Source of the DNA: Linderina pennispora
Taxonomy: Eukaryota > Kickxellomycota > Kickxellomycetes > Kickxellales > Kickxellaceae
Direction: 5' to 3'
DNA: 64,000 nucleotides
Assembly (NCBI RefSeq): GCF_002104995.1
Contig: NW_024468258.1
Coordinates: 558,001-622,000 of the forward strand
Shown here: piece after piece, positions 11,601 to 20,148 of the stretch
Layout of the letters: each line of letters starts with the position of its first letter
How positions within the stretch are numbered: position 1 is the stretch's first letter
The notes under the pieces: generated by a model
What the model was told of the DNA's origin: nothing
The model's database searches: none
Seen by the model: the letters and a program-made list of their open reading frames with translations, nothing else
Translations under genes and position numbers: made by a program

Positions 11601-13119
11601 ACAGGCCCCGCCTCCACAGAAGGCGCCCGCGATGCCGTCGCCCGTCTACAAGCTTCCGCCTGAGCTGTCGTCGAGGGACTCGAATGTGTATGATCCGTTT
11701 GATTCGTCCGACTCTGACGAGTTCTTCACATCGTCAGACAGCGAGAGCGACTATGGCGAGGAGTTTGCTGAGGGCGAGGGCCAGTTTGGCGGCAGCCTCG
11801 ATAGCGGATCCGATTCTGAAGACGGCATCGTGTTTGGCGCCAGCAAGCCCAGGGCGCAGGAGGAGGATGGGGATGCCAAGGTCCCCGAGACAAGTAGGCT
11901 GAGCTCACCCAAGAAGGTGGCAGAGGAGGAAGAAGGGGAGGAGGAGCCCAAGGGTACGCTTGGCGACATCAAGGTCGAGTACAGCGAGGAAGAGGAGGAG
12001 CGTGAGCTGGCCAAGACTGCTGGCACGCCTGCTTTCTTTGCCCCCGAGCTCTGCTGCACCGCCGAAGAGCTGACTCGAGTTCTGAAAGAGGACCGTGCGC
12101 GCCGCCACGCCCGCGACCGCCTCACCTCGCGCGACCGCTCGGTCACCGCGCCCACCCCCGGCACTGCCGTCCAGCGCAGCTCCTCTACGCAGCCGTCGGA
12201 GGCCGGGTCTATCTCCAAGAACGACGACGAGTACGTGCGCCCAGCCTCATGCATTGACGATAGCAGCGCTGCCAAGCCCAGCAGCACACCAGCTCCGGGC
12301 ATTTCCTCCGACTCGCCGCGGTCGCCGCGGATGAAGCGGCAGTCGACGATTGCGTCGCTGCTCACGCGCCCGTTTTCGTCGCGCTCTTCGGTTGCGTCGC
12401 GGCCTGAAAGCGCCAGCAGCTCGCACACGCACTCGCTCCGCGCCGATGACGTGCCTGCGGATGCGCCAGTGAGCCCTGGTGACATGAGCGGTGTCGACGA
12501 CCCGCTGCCAGCGAATGTCATTACGTCGGCGATCGATATCTGGGCCATGGGCGTCACGCTGTACTGCCTGATTTACGGCCGCGTGCCGTTCAGGGCGACG
12601 ACGGAGTTTGAGCTGTTCAACATCATCCCGCGCAAGCAGATCGAGTTCCCAGAGTTCCTCGAGGTCGAGCAGGCCGAGAGCTACGACAGCTTTGGCGGTG
12701 AGCCTCTGTCGTTCGGTGCTGCCGCCAGCGAGGATGGCTCGCCGCCAGAGCCGCAGCACAAACGCATTGCCCTGCCGCCCGTGGACCCGCATCTGCGCGA
12801 TCTGCTGACGAGGCTGCTTGACAAAGACTTCCGCACGCGGATCACGATCGAGGAGATCAAGAAGCACCCGTGGGTAACCATGGGCCTGGACCATCCGACG
12901 AGCTGGGTGAAGGAGACCGATCCAGCCAAAAACCCCTGCGTCAACATCACCACGCAGGAGGTCGAGCAGGCATTGGTGCCGAAGCAGAACCGCAGGAGGC
13001 ATGGGTTCCGGGCGTCGGTCAAGCGCAGGATCTCGATTTTCTCGTCCAAGCCGCCGCAGCACCAGGAAGGCAAAGCCACCAAGGACAAATCGTCCCTGGA
13101 CTGGCTCAAGATTTGGTAA
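8626..13119 (+). CDS. SNF1-activating / CaMKK-type protein kinase (Sak1/Ssp1-like), very large
   Basis: A single unbroken 1,497-codon frame from the ATG at 8626. Residues 1-~630 are Ser-rich and disordered. The kinase domain starts at about residue 634: glycine loop LGRGTHGKV, Lys in YYAIKII (~663), ILHRDLKPQN (~792), ISDFGVSF (~815). TAGTPAFFAPELC then appears only near residue 1,132, so about 300 Ser/acidic residues interrupt the activation segment. A second insert of ~150 residues precedes SAIDIWAMGVTLYC (~1,302). The domain closes with TIEEIKKHPWVT (~1,414) and a basic tail. The EYMDGGEIVW hinge, the GTPAFFAPEL signature and the VNITTQEVEQA tail fit yeast Sak1/Tos3/Elm1 and S. pombe Ssp1, which phosphorylate the SNF1/AMPK T-loop. 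Its likely target complex is represented here by the beta subunit at 38,168. The family call is firm; the exact orthologue is inferred. Confidence 0.88.
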   Translation: MGRLSLSLSRHKENANNSSGSSRSKHLKSSLRGLLGRSSSDRTSIDLGELAEEDEPSSAASKLSTGNLGVPSPAAIAEADEYGVSQIPSPSASRPTTAIGLISSNGINENAQATAGTADSGPAQSSLKPNDQPVATAAPKGSTDSRIRPDAGANIAAEEQLQLQLQQRQRHLSQQTDSSTSFSPLANAFSKYKTGRPSPNRTSHIFHDSEPTMLERYSLSPENNISLRTDDGKLSWRRRGSLLGSKLANPIFGSGSSSSSGSSSKAGNRRAIIRKESSPAFTIGGAGSSSLQYSSHGFKRSDSSDALNRSAVWKSSSIRNSGARGSIAGSVIDEQAVSQHTDVLLVRDRSQRSSSVPHLNPLPNAARSQSSVRVSSGLASKSPRMSGYGTPTSAKFNHKGLTLRPKPSHEFFPKLASGIMLDSVSPTASASSPVSQAMADSMHNGTPMTFLVSTRQRSNTGSKHEIQPAPHVLSRVNTTSRDFAAGRRPSATAVMIYNPALSGSSKNLHAGVDMSEFGVSSGANTPDSTRTGLSLTMSPSPTTSETPARSLAGTSVSGAFEPLREESEEELSAAASKRQSRLHSDSAPPEHTTSANIAAESQADGPADDDGGAVHETHHMAVDYDPHTGRKMINQYMIIRELGRGTHGKVKLAFDTVTGEYYAIKIIDKESRDKRLRPNAARVQQRPAPYATDGKHKRNRSSHGYLRIDIDKMEKVKREIAILKKCNHPNVVRLREVIDDAHARRIYLVIEYMDGGEIVWRDPDNLPVMSPDKARSVFRDLLLGVEYLHYVGILHRDLKPQNLLCNKQGKVKISDFGVSFLSRRMSKNNLKQDSAKGVPSKLETVAEQPPSSSTVPSVTVTTAADKARDSGSRVYNSVGKAASPLRPLGGTAAFQGIMLHRFASQPQMSSSLVLPSGSVLHRKGSAAFRGKGLISDGASSSGASSISGSLLSRERMADVRSRRGRQPRQQRPFSQSIRHKSTMGMTDEFGNAQAPPPQKAPAMPSPVYKLPPELSSRDSNVYDPFDSSDSDEFFTSSDSESDYGEEFAEGEGQFGGSLDSGSDSEDGIVFGASKPRAQEEDGDAKVPETSRLSSPKKVAEEEEGEEEPKGTLGDIKVEYSEEEEERELAKTAGTPAFFAPELCCTAEELTRVLKEDRARRHARDRLTSRDRSVTAPTPGTAVQRSSSTQPSEAGSISKNDDEYVRPASCIDDSSAAKPSSTPAPGISSDSPRSPRMKRQSTIASLLTRPFSSRSSVASRPESASSSHTHSLRADDVPADAPVSPGDMSGVDDPLPANVITSAIDIWAMGVTLYCLIYGRVPFRATTEFELFNIIPRKQIEFPEFLEVEQAESYDSFGGEPLSFGAAASEDGSPPEPQHKRIALPPVDPHLRDLLTRLLDKDFRTRITIEEIKKHPWVTMGLDHPTSWVKETDPAKNPCVNITTQEVEQALVPKQNRRRHGFRASVKRRISIFSSKPPQHQEGKATKDKSSLDWLKIW

Positions 13120-13439
13120 ACAAAAGTGCTACGATTGAAAATACACACTGCCCTGCGATATGCTAACTTGAAACCACACGTGTGGGACTGAGGGCCGAGG
13201 TGGGTTGGAAAATGGCATGCCCTGGCGAGAAAATTAGCGAGGATACACGGGATTGGCCGAGTATATGCACACTATACACCGATTGCCTGTTAGTAATCTC
13301 GCTTCGCCCGCTTAATAATTCCCTGCCTGCCACTGACTAATTGTTCACAAGGGGGGCTTTGGCAGATGTCGACATTGCAGATGTGCATGTCGCCCTACTT
13401 CGCATCCCTCACCCTCATCCGAGCCTGCCTGGAAACAAG

Positions 13440-13447
13440 TATTTAAA
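13440..13447 (+). promoter_or_regulatory. TATA-like box of the flavodoxin gene
   Basis: TATTTAAA lies about 80 nt before the ATG at 13525 and is followed by a C/T/A-rich leader, a typical strong fungal promoter layout. Confidence 0.5.
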
Positions 13448-13524
13448 CGGGACCACCTCCCAGCATCACTCCACTTCCTTTGTCACACAAACTCAATACC
13501 ACATCTTTAGTCTCCAAACTTGAA

Positions 13525-14133
13525 ATGGCTCTCCCCAAGGTTTTCATCATCTACTACTCGACCTACGGCCACGTCCGCAAGCTCAGCGAGTCCATCAAGC
13601 AGGGTCTCGATAACACCGGCCTGGTCACCACCGAGATCTACCAGGTTGCTGAGACGCTCTCTGACGAGATTCTGGGCAAGATGGGCGCTCCGCCCAAGGC
13701 CGACCACCCGGTGATCACCGCCGCGAAGCTGGCCGAGGCTGACGGCTTCCTGTTCGGTATCCCGACGCGCTACGGTACCGCGGCCGCCCAGATCAAGTCG
13801 TTCTTCGACTCGACCGGCCAGCTGTGGGCCAAGGGCGCCCTGCAGGGCAAGGCCGGAGGCTTCTTCTTCTCCACTGCCTCGCAGCATGGTGGCCAGGAGA
13901 CCACGGCCATGACGTTCCTGCCCAACTTTGCCCACCACGGCATCATTTACGTGCCGCTGGGATACAAGAACCCGAACCTGCACATCAACACCGAGGTCGT
14001 CGGTGGCTCGCCGTGGGGCGCCGGCACCGTTGCTAATGGTGATGGCTCGCGCCAGCCGTCCGAGCTCGAGCTTGAGATTGCTGTCACCCAGGGCGAGGAG
14101 TTCGCTAAGGTTATCGCCAAGCTCGCTGCTTAA
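13525..14133 (+). CDS. NAD(P)H:quinone oxidoreductase, WrbA/PST2-type flavodoxin
   Basis: An FMN-dependent enzyme that reduces quinones by two electrons to avoid semiquinone radicals. Fungal relatives (Pst2, Rfs1, Ycp4) associate with eisosomes or lipid rafts. The ATG at 13525 gives 202 aa beginning MALPKVFIIYYSTYGHVRKL, the flavodoxin phosphate-binding loop. Further FMN contacts follow: GIPTRYGTAAAQIKSFFDSTG at about residues 77-97 and STASQHGGQETT at about 116-127. Length and motifs match the family from end to end with no frame breaks or introns. The upstream TATA-like box and strongly biased codons (C/G-ending) suggest high expression. The neighbouring mitochondrial bL17 gene converges on it, with 114 bp between stop codons. 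Confidence 0.93.
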   Translation: MALPKVFIIYYSTYGHVRKLSESIKQGLDNTGLVTTEIYQVAETLSDEILGKMGAPPKADHPVITAAKLAEADGFLFGIPTRYGTAAAQIKSFFDSTGQLWAKGALQGKAGGFFFSTASQHGGQETTAMTFLPNFAHHGIIYVPLGYKNPNLHINTEVVGGSPWGAGTVANGDGSRQPSELELEIAVTQGEEFAKVIAKLAA

Positions 14134-14247
14134 CTTGTTTAGTTATCTCCAATATACTATTGCCTCCATTACGCGACATAGATACATGGTACCGATAAAT
14201 ATGATGTATTGAAAGGGGGGAACATGTACCTTGCAGCTTTCCTATGT

Positions 14248-14958
14248 CTACTCCATGGCCGGAGTGTTCTCGGGCCACGTCTCCTTCACAAGGCGGTGGA
14301 TCTTCTTGCCAGCTTGCCGGTCCATCAGCTTCTTCGCATGCTCGGCGTCGGCATCCACGTACTCCTGAACCTGCTGTGGCGACAGCTTTGCATTCCGCAT
14401 CATCTTCTCCAGCTTGCGCGCAAACCTCTCCTTCGAAACCTGCTCGCCCAGCGCCCGCTTGAACGCCCGCTTATCGGCATACGTGCCTTCCTCCGCCTTG
14501 GCCGGCTTCAGCGCCTTGTCGACAATCTTCGTCTCCTCCTTCAGCTGCATTGTCGCCAAAGACCGGATCAGGTAGCTGAACGACACCTCCTTGTGCGGCT
14601 CGTCGGGGTTCAGAATCTCAATCACCGCCATCGGCGCATGGTCGCCCTTGCGGTTGCCGATCGGGATCACGCGCGTAAAGCCGCCCGGGCGGTCGGCGAA
14701 CCGCTTCGCATATGTGTCCATTAACAGCGGAACCACCGCCTTCGGCTGGTACAGATACGCCTCGATCTGGTGCCGGTCGTGCTCGCTGCCGCGCTTGCCC
14801 AGCGTGATCATCTTGTCGGCAAGCCGCCGGAGCTCCTTGGCCCGCGGCATTGTCGTCTCCAGCCGCCCGTACTTAATTAGATCCGTCGTCAAATTGCGCA
14901 GCACCTGGCGCCGCAGCGCAGAGTGCATGTTCAGCTTTCTACGTACGCCGCCGTGCAT
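14248..14958 (-). CDS. Mitochondrial ribosomal protein bL17m (MRPL8-like)
   Basis: Large-subunit mitoribosomal protein homologous to bacterial L17, which lines the peptide exit region. The start used is the ATG at 14958 (MHGGVRRKLNMHSALRRQ). The next residues, VLRNLTTDLIKYGRLETTMPRAKELRRLADKMITLGKRG, are the diagnostic L17 core. FTRVIPIGNRKGDHAPMAVIEI forms its second half (~95-125). The protein is 236 aa, about twice the bacterial length, with a charged C-terminal extension from ~130 onward as in fungal mitoribosomal versions. The reading frame is intact. It shares a ~350 bp divergent promoter region with RAD52. Confidence 0.92.
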   Translation of the reverse strand: MHGGVRRKLNMHSALRRQVLRNLTTDLIKYGRLETTMPRAKELRRLADKMITLGKRGSEHDRHQIEAYLYQPKAVVPLLMDTYAKRFADRPGGFTRVIPIGNRKGDHAPMAVIEILNPDEPHKEVSFSYLIRSLATMQLKEETKIVDKALKPAKAEEGTYADKRAFKRALGEQVSKERFARKLEKMMRNAKLSPQQVQEYVDADAEHAKKLMDRQAGKKIHRLVKETWPENTPAME

Positions 14959-15194
14959 TTTCAAAGAGTAATTTCAATACGGACAAAAAGTCGAAATTGG
15001 TGACAGGAAATTCGAACAGAGAAGCGCCTGCTTACGATCGGGCAGGCGAGAAAAAAGATAGCCGCTACACCCAGCTAACGAGACCGCTTTTTGATCCCCA
15101 GGCTGATCATCGGTGATTGCCTGATCCAATTCTGGGAAAACCACAATTCTGTTCATTCGCGCTCGCGTTCTGGTGGCTGCGCAAAATGGCCAGC

Positions 15195-15201
15195 TATAAA
15201 A
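15195..15201 (+). promoter_or_regulatory. TATA box of RAD52
   Basis: TATAAAA lies about 115 nt upstream of the RAD52 ATG, followed by a T/C-rich leader. It is the only clear TATA element in the bL17m-RAD52 divergent region. Confidence 0.5.
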
Positions 15202-15315
15202 AATGCGCGGTCGAGTCTTGGGTAGTTTTCCAGCCAGTCAGCACAGACATCGCTTTTCATCTTTCAACCATTTTGCTTTTTTTCCTCTTTGCTATACCAG
15301 CAACCTTTCTTCGTC

Positions 15316-16848
15316 ATGGCGCAGTACAACGCCCCATCATCCGTAGCCGACGAGAACAGAATGTGTGGGCAGTACACACCAGAGGAGTTCAACAGGATAC
15401 AGATATCCCTAAGCAAGAAGCTGGGACCTGAACATATCAGCACCCGCCGCGGTGCAGGCAACGTTCGTCTGTCATATATTGAGGGTTGGCGCGTCATCAG
15501 CATCGCCAACGAGGTCTTTGGGTTCAACGGCTGGAACTCAAAGATGCTGAACATGACCGTGGACTTCATGGATATAAACCCAGAGAATGGCCACTTCAGC
15601 GTTGGTGTAAGCTGCACCATGCGAATCTCTCTGAAGGATGGCACATACAAGGAAGACATCGGCTATGGCATGATTGAGAATGTCAAGTCCAAGGCCATGG
15701 CGTTTGAAAAGGTCAAAAAGGAGGCTGTCACAGATGGGCTCAAGCGCGCCATGAGGCAGTTTGGCAATGTGCTGGGAAATTGTGTGTACGATAAAGACTA
15801 CTTGAGGAACGTGACGCAAATTGCAAAGCAGGCGAGAGGGAAGCCCTTGGGCGATGCCCTGTTTCGGTACAGCGACCTGGAAGGCGGTTTGGCAAAGGAT
15901 GCTTTGGGTGTGAACCCGAGGGGCACACCGTCGTCGCATAGCAATGAGTCTACACCAGCTTCATCTGGCACTGGCCTGGTGCGACAGCAGGAGCTGGCAC
16001 GCTCCAGCCGGGTGCAGCGCAGAACCCCAGCTCAGGCGTACCCAACGCCCCAAGCAACAGCGCAGCAGGTATGCGATACTGAGCGGCGCTCAAAAGCCCA
16101 ACCTTTGATATTTGCCGTTCCATACTAATTTAACTATCAGACTGTAGCAGCAGCGAACAATGATATCGACGACATCGACTTTGATATGGATGATATCCTG
16201 TCTGGAATGGACGACTTTGTGGGAGAGCTAGAGTCCAACCGCCCGATCATTCCTGAGAGCCCGTCTTTTGCCGTCGCCGACAAGTCGCCTGTCCCGTCTC
16301 AGCCGCAGCGCCAGATCCGTGCGCCAGCCCAGTATCGTCCCCAGCAGATGCATACGCCAGCGCGTCGGGCATCAAGTGGCAGTCATGGAAACACCCCTCA
16401 GTCATCCCCAGCCACTACTAACATGACGAACAGTGGAGACGGTGCGCGCAATAACGGCACTGGCGCTTCATTTTCACGCATTGCTGCGCCAAACGCCAAT
16501 CAGTCAAGCGCAGCACGCAACTTGAACTTTCCGCCAGCACATCCTGGGGCAGGGCCTCAAGCAGCAGCTGGCATTCCGCAGCAGCGTTCATCGTCATACA
16601 CTAGTAGCACAACCAGCCAGCAGAAGTCGTTCTTGGATATCAACGGATTTTCACCAGCGAGGCAAGTGCGGAGTGACAAGTACGTGTACTGCCCTCCGGT
16701 GTTGCGTGTCGACATATCATGGCAGTGTTCTATGCTAATTCTCTGCTCTATTTTTATACTATGTAGTGGACAAGGAGCCCAGCAGATGCAAGCCAGCCCA
16801 GATTCAGGAGCCCAGGGACCGACCAAGAGGCGCCATATCGATGAATGA
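15316..16848 (+). CDS. RAD52: RAD52 recombination mediator
   Basis: Mediator that loads Rad51 on RPA-coated ssDNA and anneals complementary strands. Three exons: 15316-16068, 16141-16679 and 16767-16848. The introns are 72 nt (GTATGC...CAG) and 87 nt (GTACGT...TAG). Total 1,374 nt encode 457 aa with consistent phases. The conserved N-terminal ring-forming domain runs from about residue 12 to 180. It includes RRGAGNVRLSYIEGWRVISIANEVFGFNGW, the DIGYGMIENVKSKAMAFEKVKKEAVTDGLKRAM motif and FGNVLGNCVYDK. The C-terminal half is Pro/Gln/Ser-rich with an acidic motif (IDDIDFDMDDILSGMDDF) at the start of exon 2, probably the RPA/Rad51-interaction region. The frames are clean. Confidence 0.96.
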
Positions 16849-17748
16849 ATACGTGCAATGTTTTTGCTGTCAACTTGTGTAATCATTATTGCGAACAGCC
16901 CGCTTTTCATTTTTGTTTCAGAATAATATGCGTGTAATGCCTTGTATGTCTATGGTGAATGTTAACATCAGCATATTGTCAAGCGCCAACATCAATGTGA
17001 GCCCCTCATTGCACGTAAGTAGAGTCTACATCACTACGCCGTTGTTTTCACTTTTCTAGTTTCATTCTTTATAAGGGATACACTCTGCTGAACAGGCGGC
17101 AATTCACAAAACCGAGAGCCATTCAAAACTAGTATTGACCTAGGAGATACCAGCAGCAGATGCTGCCTGTTGCACCGAACACATACCACGTATAGAAGCT
17201 CATAATATTTAATGCACAGCATCTGTTCAGCTTTTGGACAACTGAGCAGAGGATTCCTTATTTGCGTCAAGTGCTTTGTTATACAGCCAATGCTATCAAC
17301 ATTGCTGGGCATGTTGCACTAGAAGCACACGCGGCTTGCAAGCGTTCCAAATACATAAACCACGATCCCGCAGACATAGCGTAGAAACCAAAGTTGACAG
17401 CACTACAGACAGCAGCCTAGAGTTTTCTGTCCAACTGTAAAGCTGAATAAAACTGCCTATGATAATTGTTGAGTATCTGGACAGTAGTTGCAATGAAGTG
17501 TTGCTTGCATGGGGCTGACTTTTAAATGACAAGTGTCTTGGCTCGGTGTCGTGGTATTCTGATGTGCTAGATATACAGCTGAGAAAATTAGTCTAAATCC
17601 ATGCTCGTTTGCTCCTCCTTAGATTCCAATCTTTGGAGGAAGGTGAAGGAACCACATGGAGTTGTAAAAGGTAGAGGGCATTGTGTGCGTTCCATGCTCG
17701 CCTATCATCCACCAAATTCTGTCGGCCAGCTGGTTATTCCTATGTTCA
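16849..17748. other. Intergenic region before the left repeat arm
   Basis: 900 bp between the RAD52 stop and the outer edge of the left inverted-repeat arm. It is AT-richer than the neighbouring genes. Open frames are short and without recognisable similarity. No RNA gene, terminal repeat or target-site duplication is evident at the arm edge. Confidence 0.5.
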
Positions 17749-19069
17749 CCAGATAGCACATTTGTGTTTTCTCTGACATTTTGCAATGTGCCGTTGCTGA
17801 GCTCACTGTGAAAGCCATATGCGGTGGTGGCCAACGCGGTGAGCTGCATTTACTGCCGGACAAAGTGCTGGGGGCCACGCACTGCAGCTCCAGTTCTATT
17901 TCTGGTGGGGCCATCGCCGCAGCTCGGAACAAAAATACCATTGTTCGTATGGAGCTGCAGTGCATGAGGCCGTCTCTATTGCCATATATGCACATGTGCA
18001 GCGCATGCGATAGGAGGAGGCGAACAGTGAAAAATCAGGGCATGTCTCCGCCTAAGCCGCCGGGAGCTAAAATGATGGCGGGCGAGTAAAATCTCAGCGA
18101 AACAGCAGCTCCACTTCCCTATAAAACGGGCACGTCTCCTGCTGAAGCCAAAAAGACTCCTCATCTTCGCAAAAAAACTCCTCCACAACTCGATACTTCT
18201 GATACCATTAATACTGCTAATACGCTGGATGGAACTGCTACAACCACATCCTGACCCTGTGGGCGAGTAAAGCCACCTGGTGCCAGTTGCCGACGAGTCG
18301 GGGGTCGTTGCCTGAATAGGTGACGTTCACCGGTGGGGTGGACTGGCCAGTGTGTGCTGGTAACAAGCCGTCTTCAAGGCACATATACTACGCTATATCT
18401 GTTGTCAACAAGCCTCTGCACCATCGCCTGTTGCATAGCATGCAACTAGTAGCGACCACCATCTACTCCAGAACATCTAATAGCCGTCTAAAACCAATGC
18501 TGCGAGAACCACTTTCAACTGTTAAACCACAGAATCACTAGCCTTGGCTCTCCAGGGCACAGTTTGTAAATATAATTTTCTAAAGCTTTTGATACGTGTG
18601 CTTTTTGATCTCAGAAGGATATGCATGGTAGAAAGCACATGGCATTGCCCTGACAGGTGGGTGCGTGCGGTTGAAGTAAGAGTGGTAGCATGCTTTATTT
18701 CAGGTTTGAGGTGTGGAATTGGGAAGAAGGACATCGAAGTCAATAAAGTACACGAGGTAAAGGCGTGCCTCTGCTGTTGGTCATAGTGGCAATGTATCGG
18801 CTGTATGCGGACCACCATCGTTGGCCACCGCCACACGGCTGTTGGCAGCGTGGCCTCTGTTCGTCGCCGCTGCCAATTGTATGCCAATGCTCATATGGGC
18901 GTCAACACTGCTGGTCGAGGGCGCACCAATATCAGTGCCTGGTATGACCACGAGTCTCGCATATGACACATGTGGTGTTGCTGATGGCTGCACATCCAGA
19001 AACATGCGCGTGTCAAAGAAAAAAGAAGCAATTCTATTCAACAGTAGACCATATAGAGCGCTCTGACGA
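17749..19069. other. Noncoding outer section of left arm
   Basis: About 1.3 kb with no supportable gene, yet closely matched in the right arm (59,705-61,026). A TATAAAA box at 18,120-18,126 is preserved in both arms. It precedes a pyrimidine/A-rich leader and a 13-codon ATG frame (18,230-18,271). A 73-codon frame (18,320-18,541) is open in both arms but begins with GTG, so I do not call it. An unrecognised spliced gene or a noncoding transcript is possible. Confidence 0.45.
18120..18126 (+). promoter_or_regulatory. TATA box, left arm, conserved in right arm
   Basis: TATAAAA in a CCCTATAAAACGGG context, mirrored at 60,648-60,654. No clear gene follows it, so the transcript is unknown. Confidence 0.35.
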
Positions 19070-19948
19070 CTATGAGAATACCTGTGTCACCGTACTTGTT
19101 CGCAGACTTGTGCGATGCTTCCTCAAAGTCCTCTCGAGACCGGGGGAAGTCGTCGCTGGTCAGGGCACCACCGCCAAAGCTGTGTGACTCACTGCTGCTT
19201 GCGCTGCCGTCGTCCCGGTACGCTGGGCTGCGGTTATCGTTCATTTTGTCCCACGCGTCCACAAACTCGTAGGCAGTGTTCCTCGATCCGCGAGCTTGCT
19301 GCTGCGAGTTGCCGCTTGGCTGCTGCTTGCGCAGGCGTTCCCAGGCGTCATCATGGCGGACTGTTTGCCTTGCGGATCGAGTCCCATGCCGACTGGTTGT
19401 TGTTGCTGGCGGCAACAGCACCGCTGACATTGTATACAGGCTGCTCAGCGTCGTTGTTCTGAGGAAGCGTCGTCAAATTTGTAGTAAAACGAGTCATCGC
19501 TCCTGGGTCTGTGCGCGCTCTTCCGGGGTCAGCGATGGCGGCAGCCCGCGCAGATCAATTGTGTGCTGCGCCGGCTTGGTCTGGCCGAAGCTCTGGGTGG
19601 TCTGGATCCACGCCCCGGCTGCGCAGAATCTCACGAGTAATGTCCGACATCGCTGCTGCAATGTGCGGGTACTTGTGCTCGTTAGACAGCTCCTTCAGGT
19701 TGGTGACCTGACGCATATGTGTTGCCGAGGCCGAACAGGAACGATCCGTTGAAGAGGATCATGAAGCCGCGCATTCCAAGCGACTTGTTGCGCCTGGACA
19801 GCAGGTAGCCGATGCCTACACCAACCGCACCGCCTGCGATACTCAGCAGCCGCTGGCGAGTCTGCGCCTTGGCTAGTGCCTGCTGCTCGGCCTCTGACAG
19901 CCGTGCCTTCTCGGCCTGCCGGACAATGACGTCGAGTGGGCTGGGCAT
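19070..19948 (-). CDS. OCIA-like small membrane protein, left-arm copy (frameshifted)
   Basis: Counterpart of the intact gene at 58,832-59,704. The ATG at 19948 gives MPSPLDVIVRQAEKARLSEAEQQALAKAQTRQRLLSIAGG and one or two hydrophobic segments within residues 35-75 (GAVGVGIGYLLSRR ... GFMILFNGSFLFGLGN). Compared with the right arm, this copy has an extra C near 19,711 and an extra base near 19,085, plus further shifts in the middle, so no single frame covers it. The OCIA-domain resemblance (RL, Gly-rich hydrophobic helix pair, YAS) is weak. Such proteins sit in mitochondrial or endosomal membranes. It is divergent from COG8, with 200 bp between the starts. Confidence 0.6.
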
Positions 19949-20148
19949 TTGAAAAGCTGTTGAAGCAGTGATTTAGGTGAATTGCAGAGCAGAGCGCGGA
20001 AGAGGAGGCAAAAGAGAGATTGTGGTTATCGCCGAGCCTGCTGCCCAACCGGAGCGCGGAAAGGCGCTGGGTTCATCAGCGCTGCAATCGTCACTCTTCA
20101 GCTCCACACTCCCGTTTTTATACCCCCTTTTCTCTCCTCATCGCGAGA

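Noticed and set aside
12247-13062. 271-codon minus-strand frame over the kinase C-terminus
   Set aside because: Antisense shadow without any recognisable domain, rich in Arg and Leu as expected for GC-rich antisense.
18320-18541. 73-codon frame open in both arms
   Set aside because: It begins with GTG, not ATG, and has no recognisable composition. Its presence in both arms only reflects the duplication.
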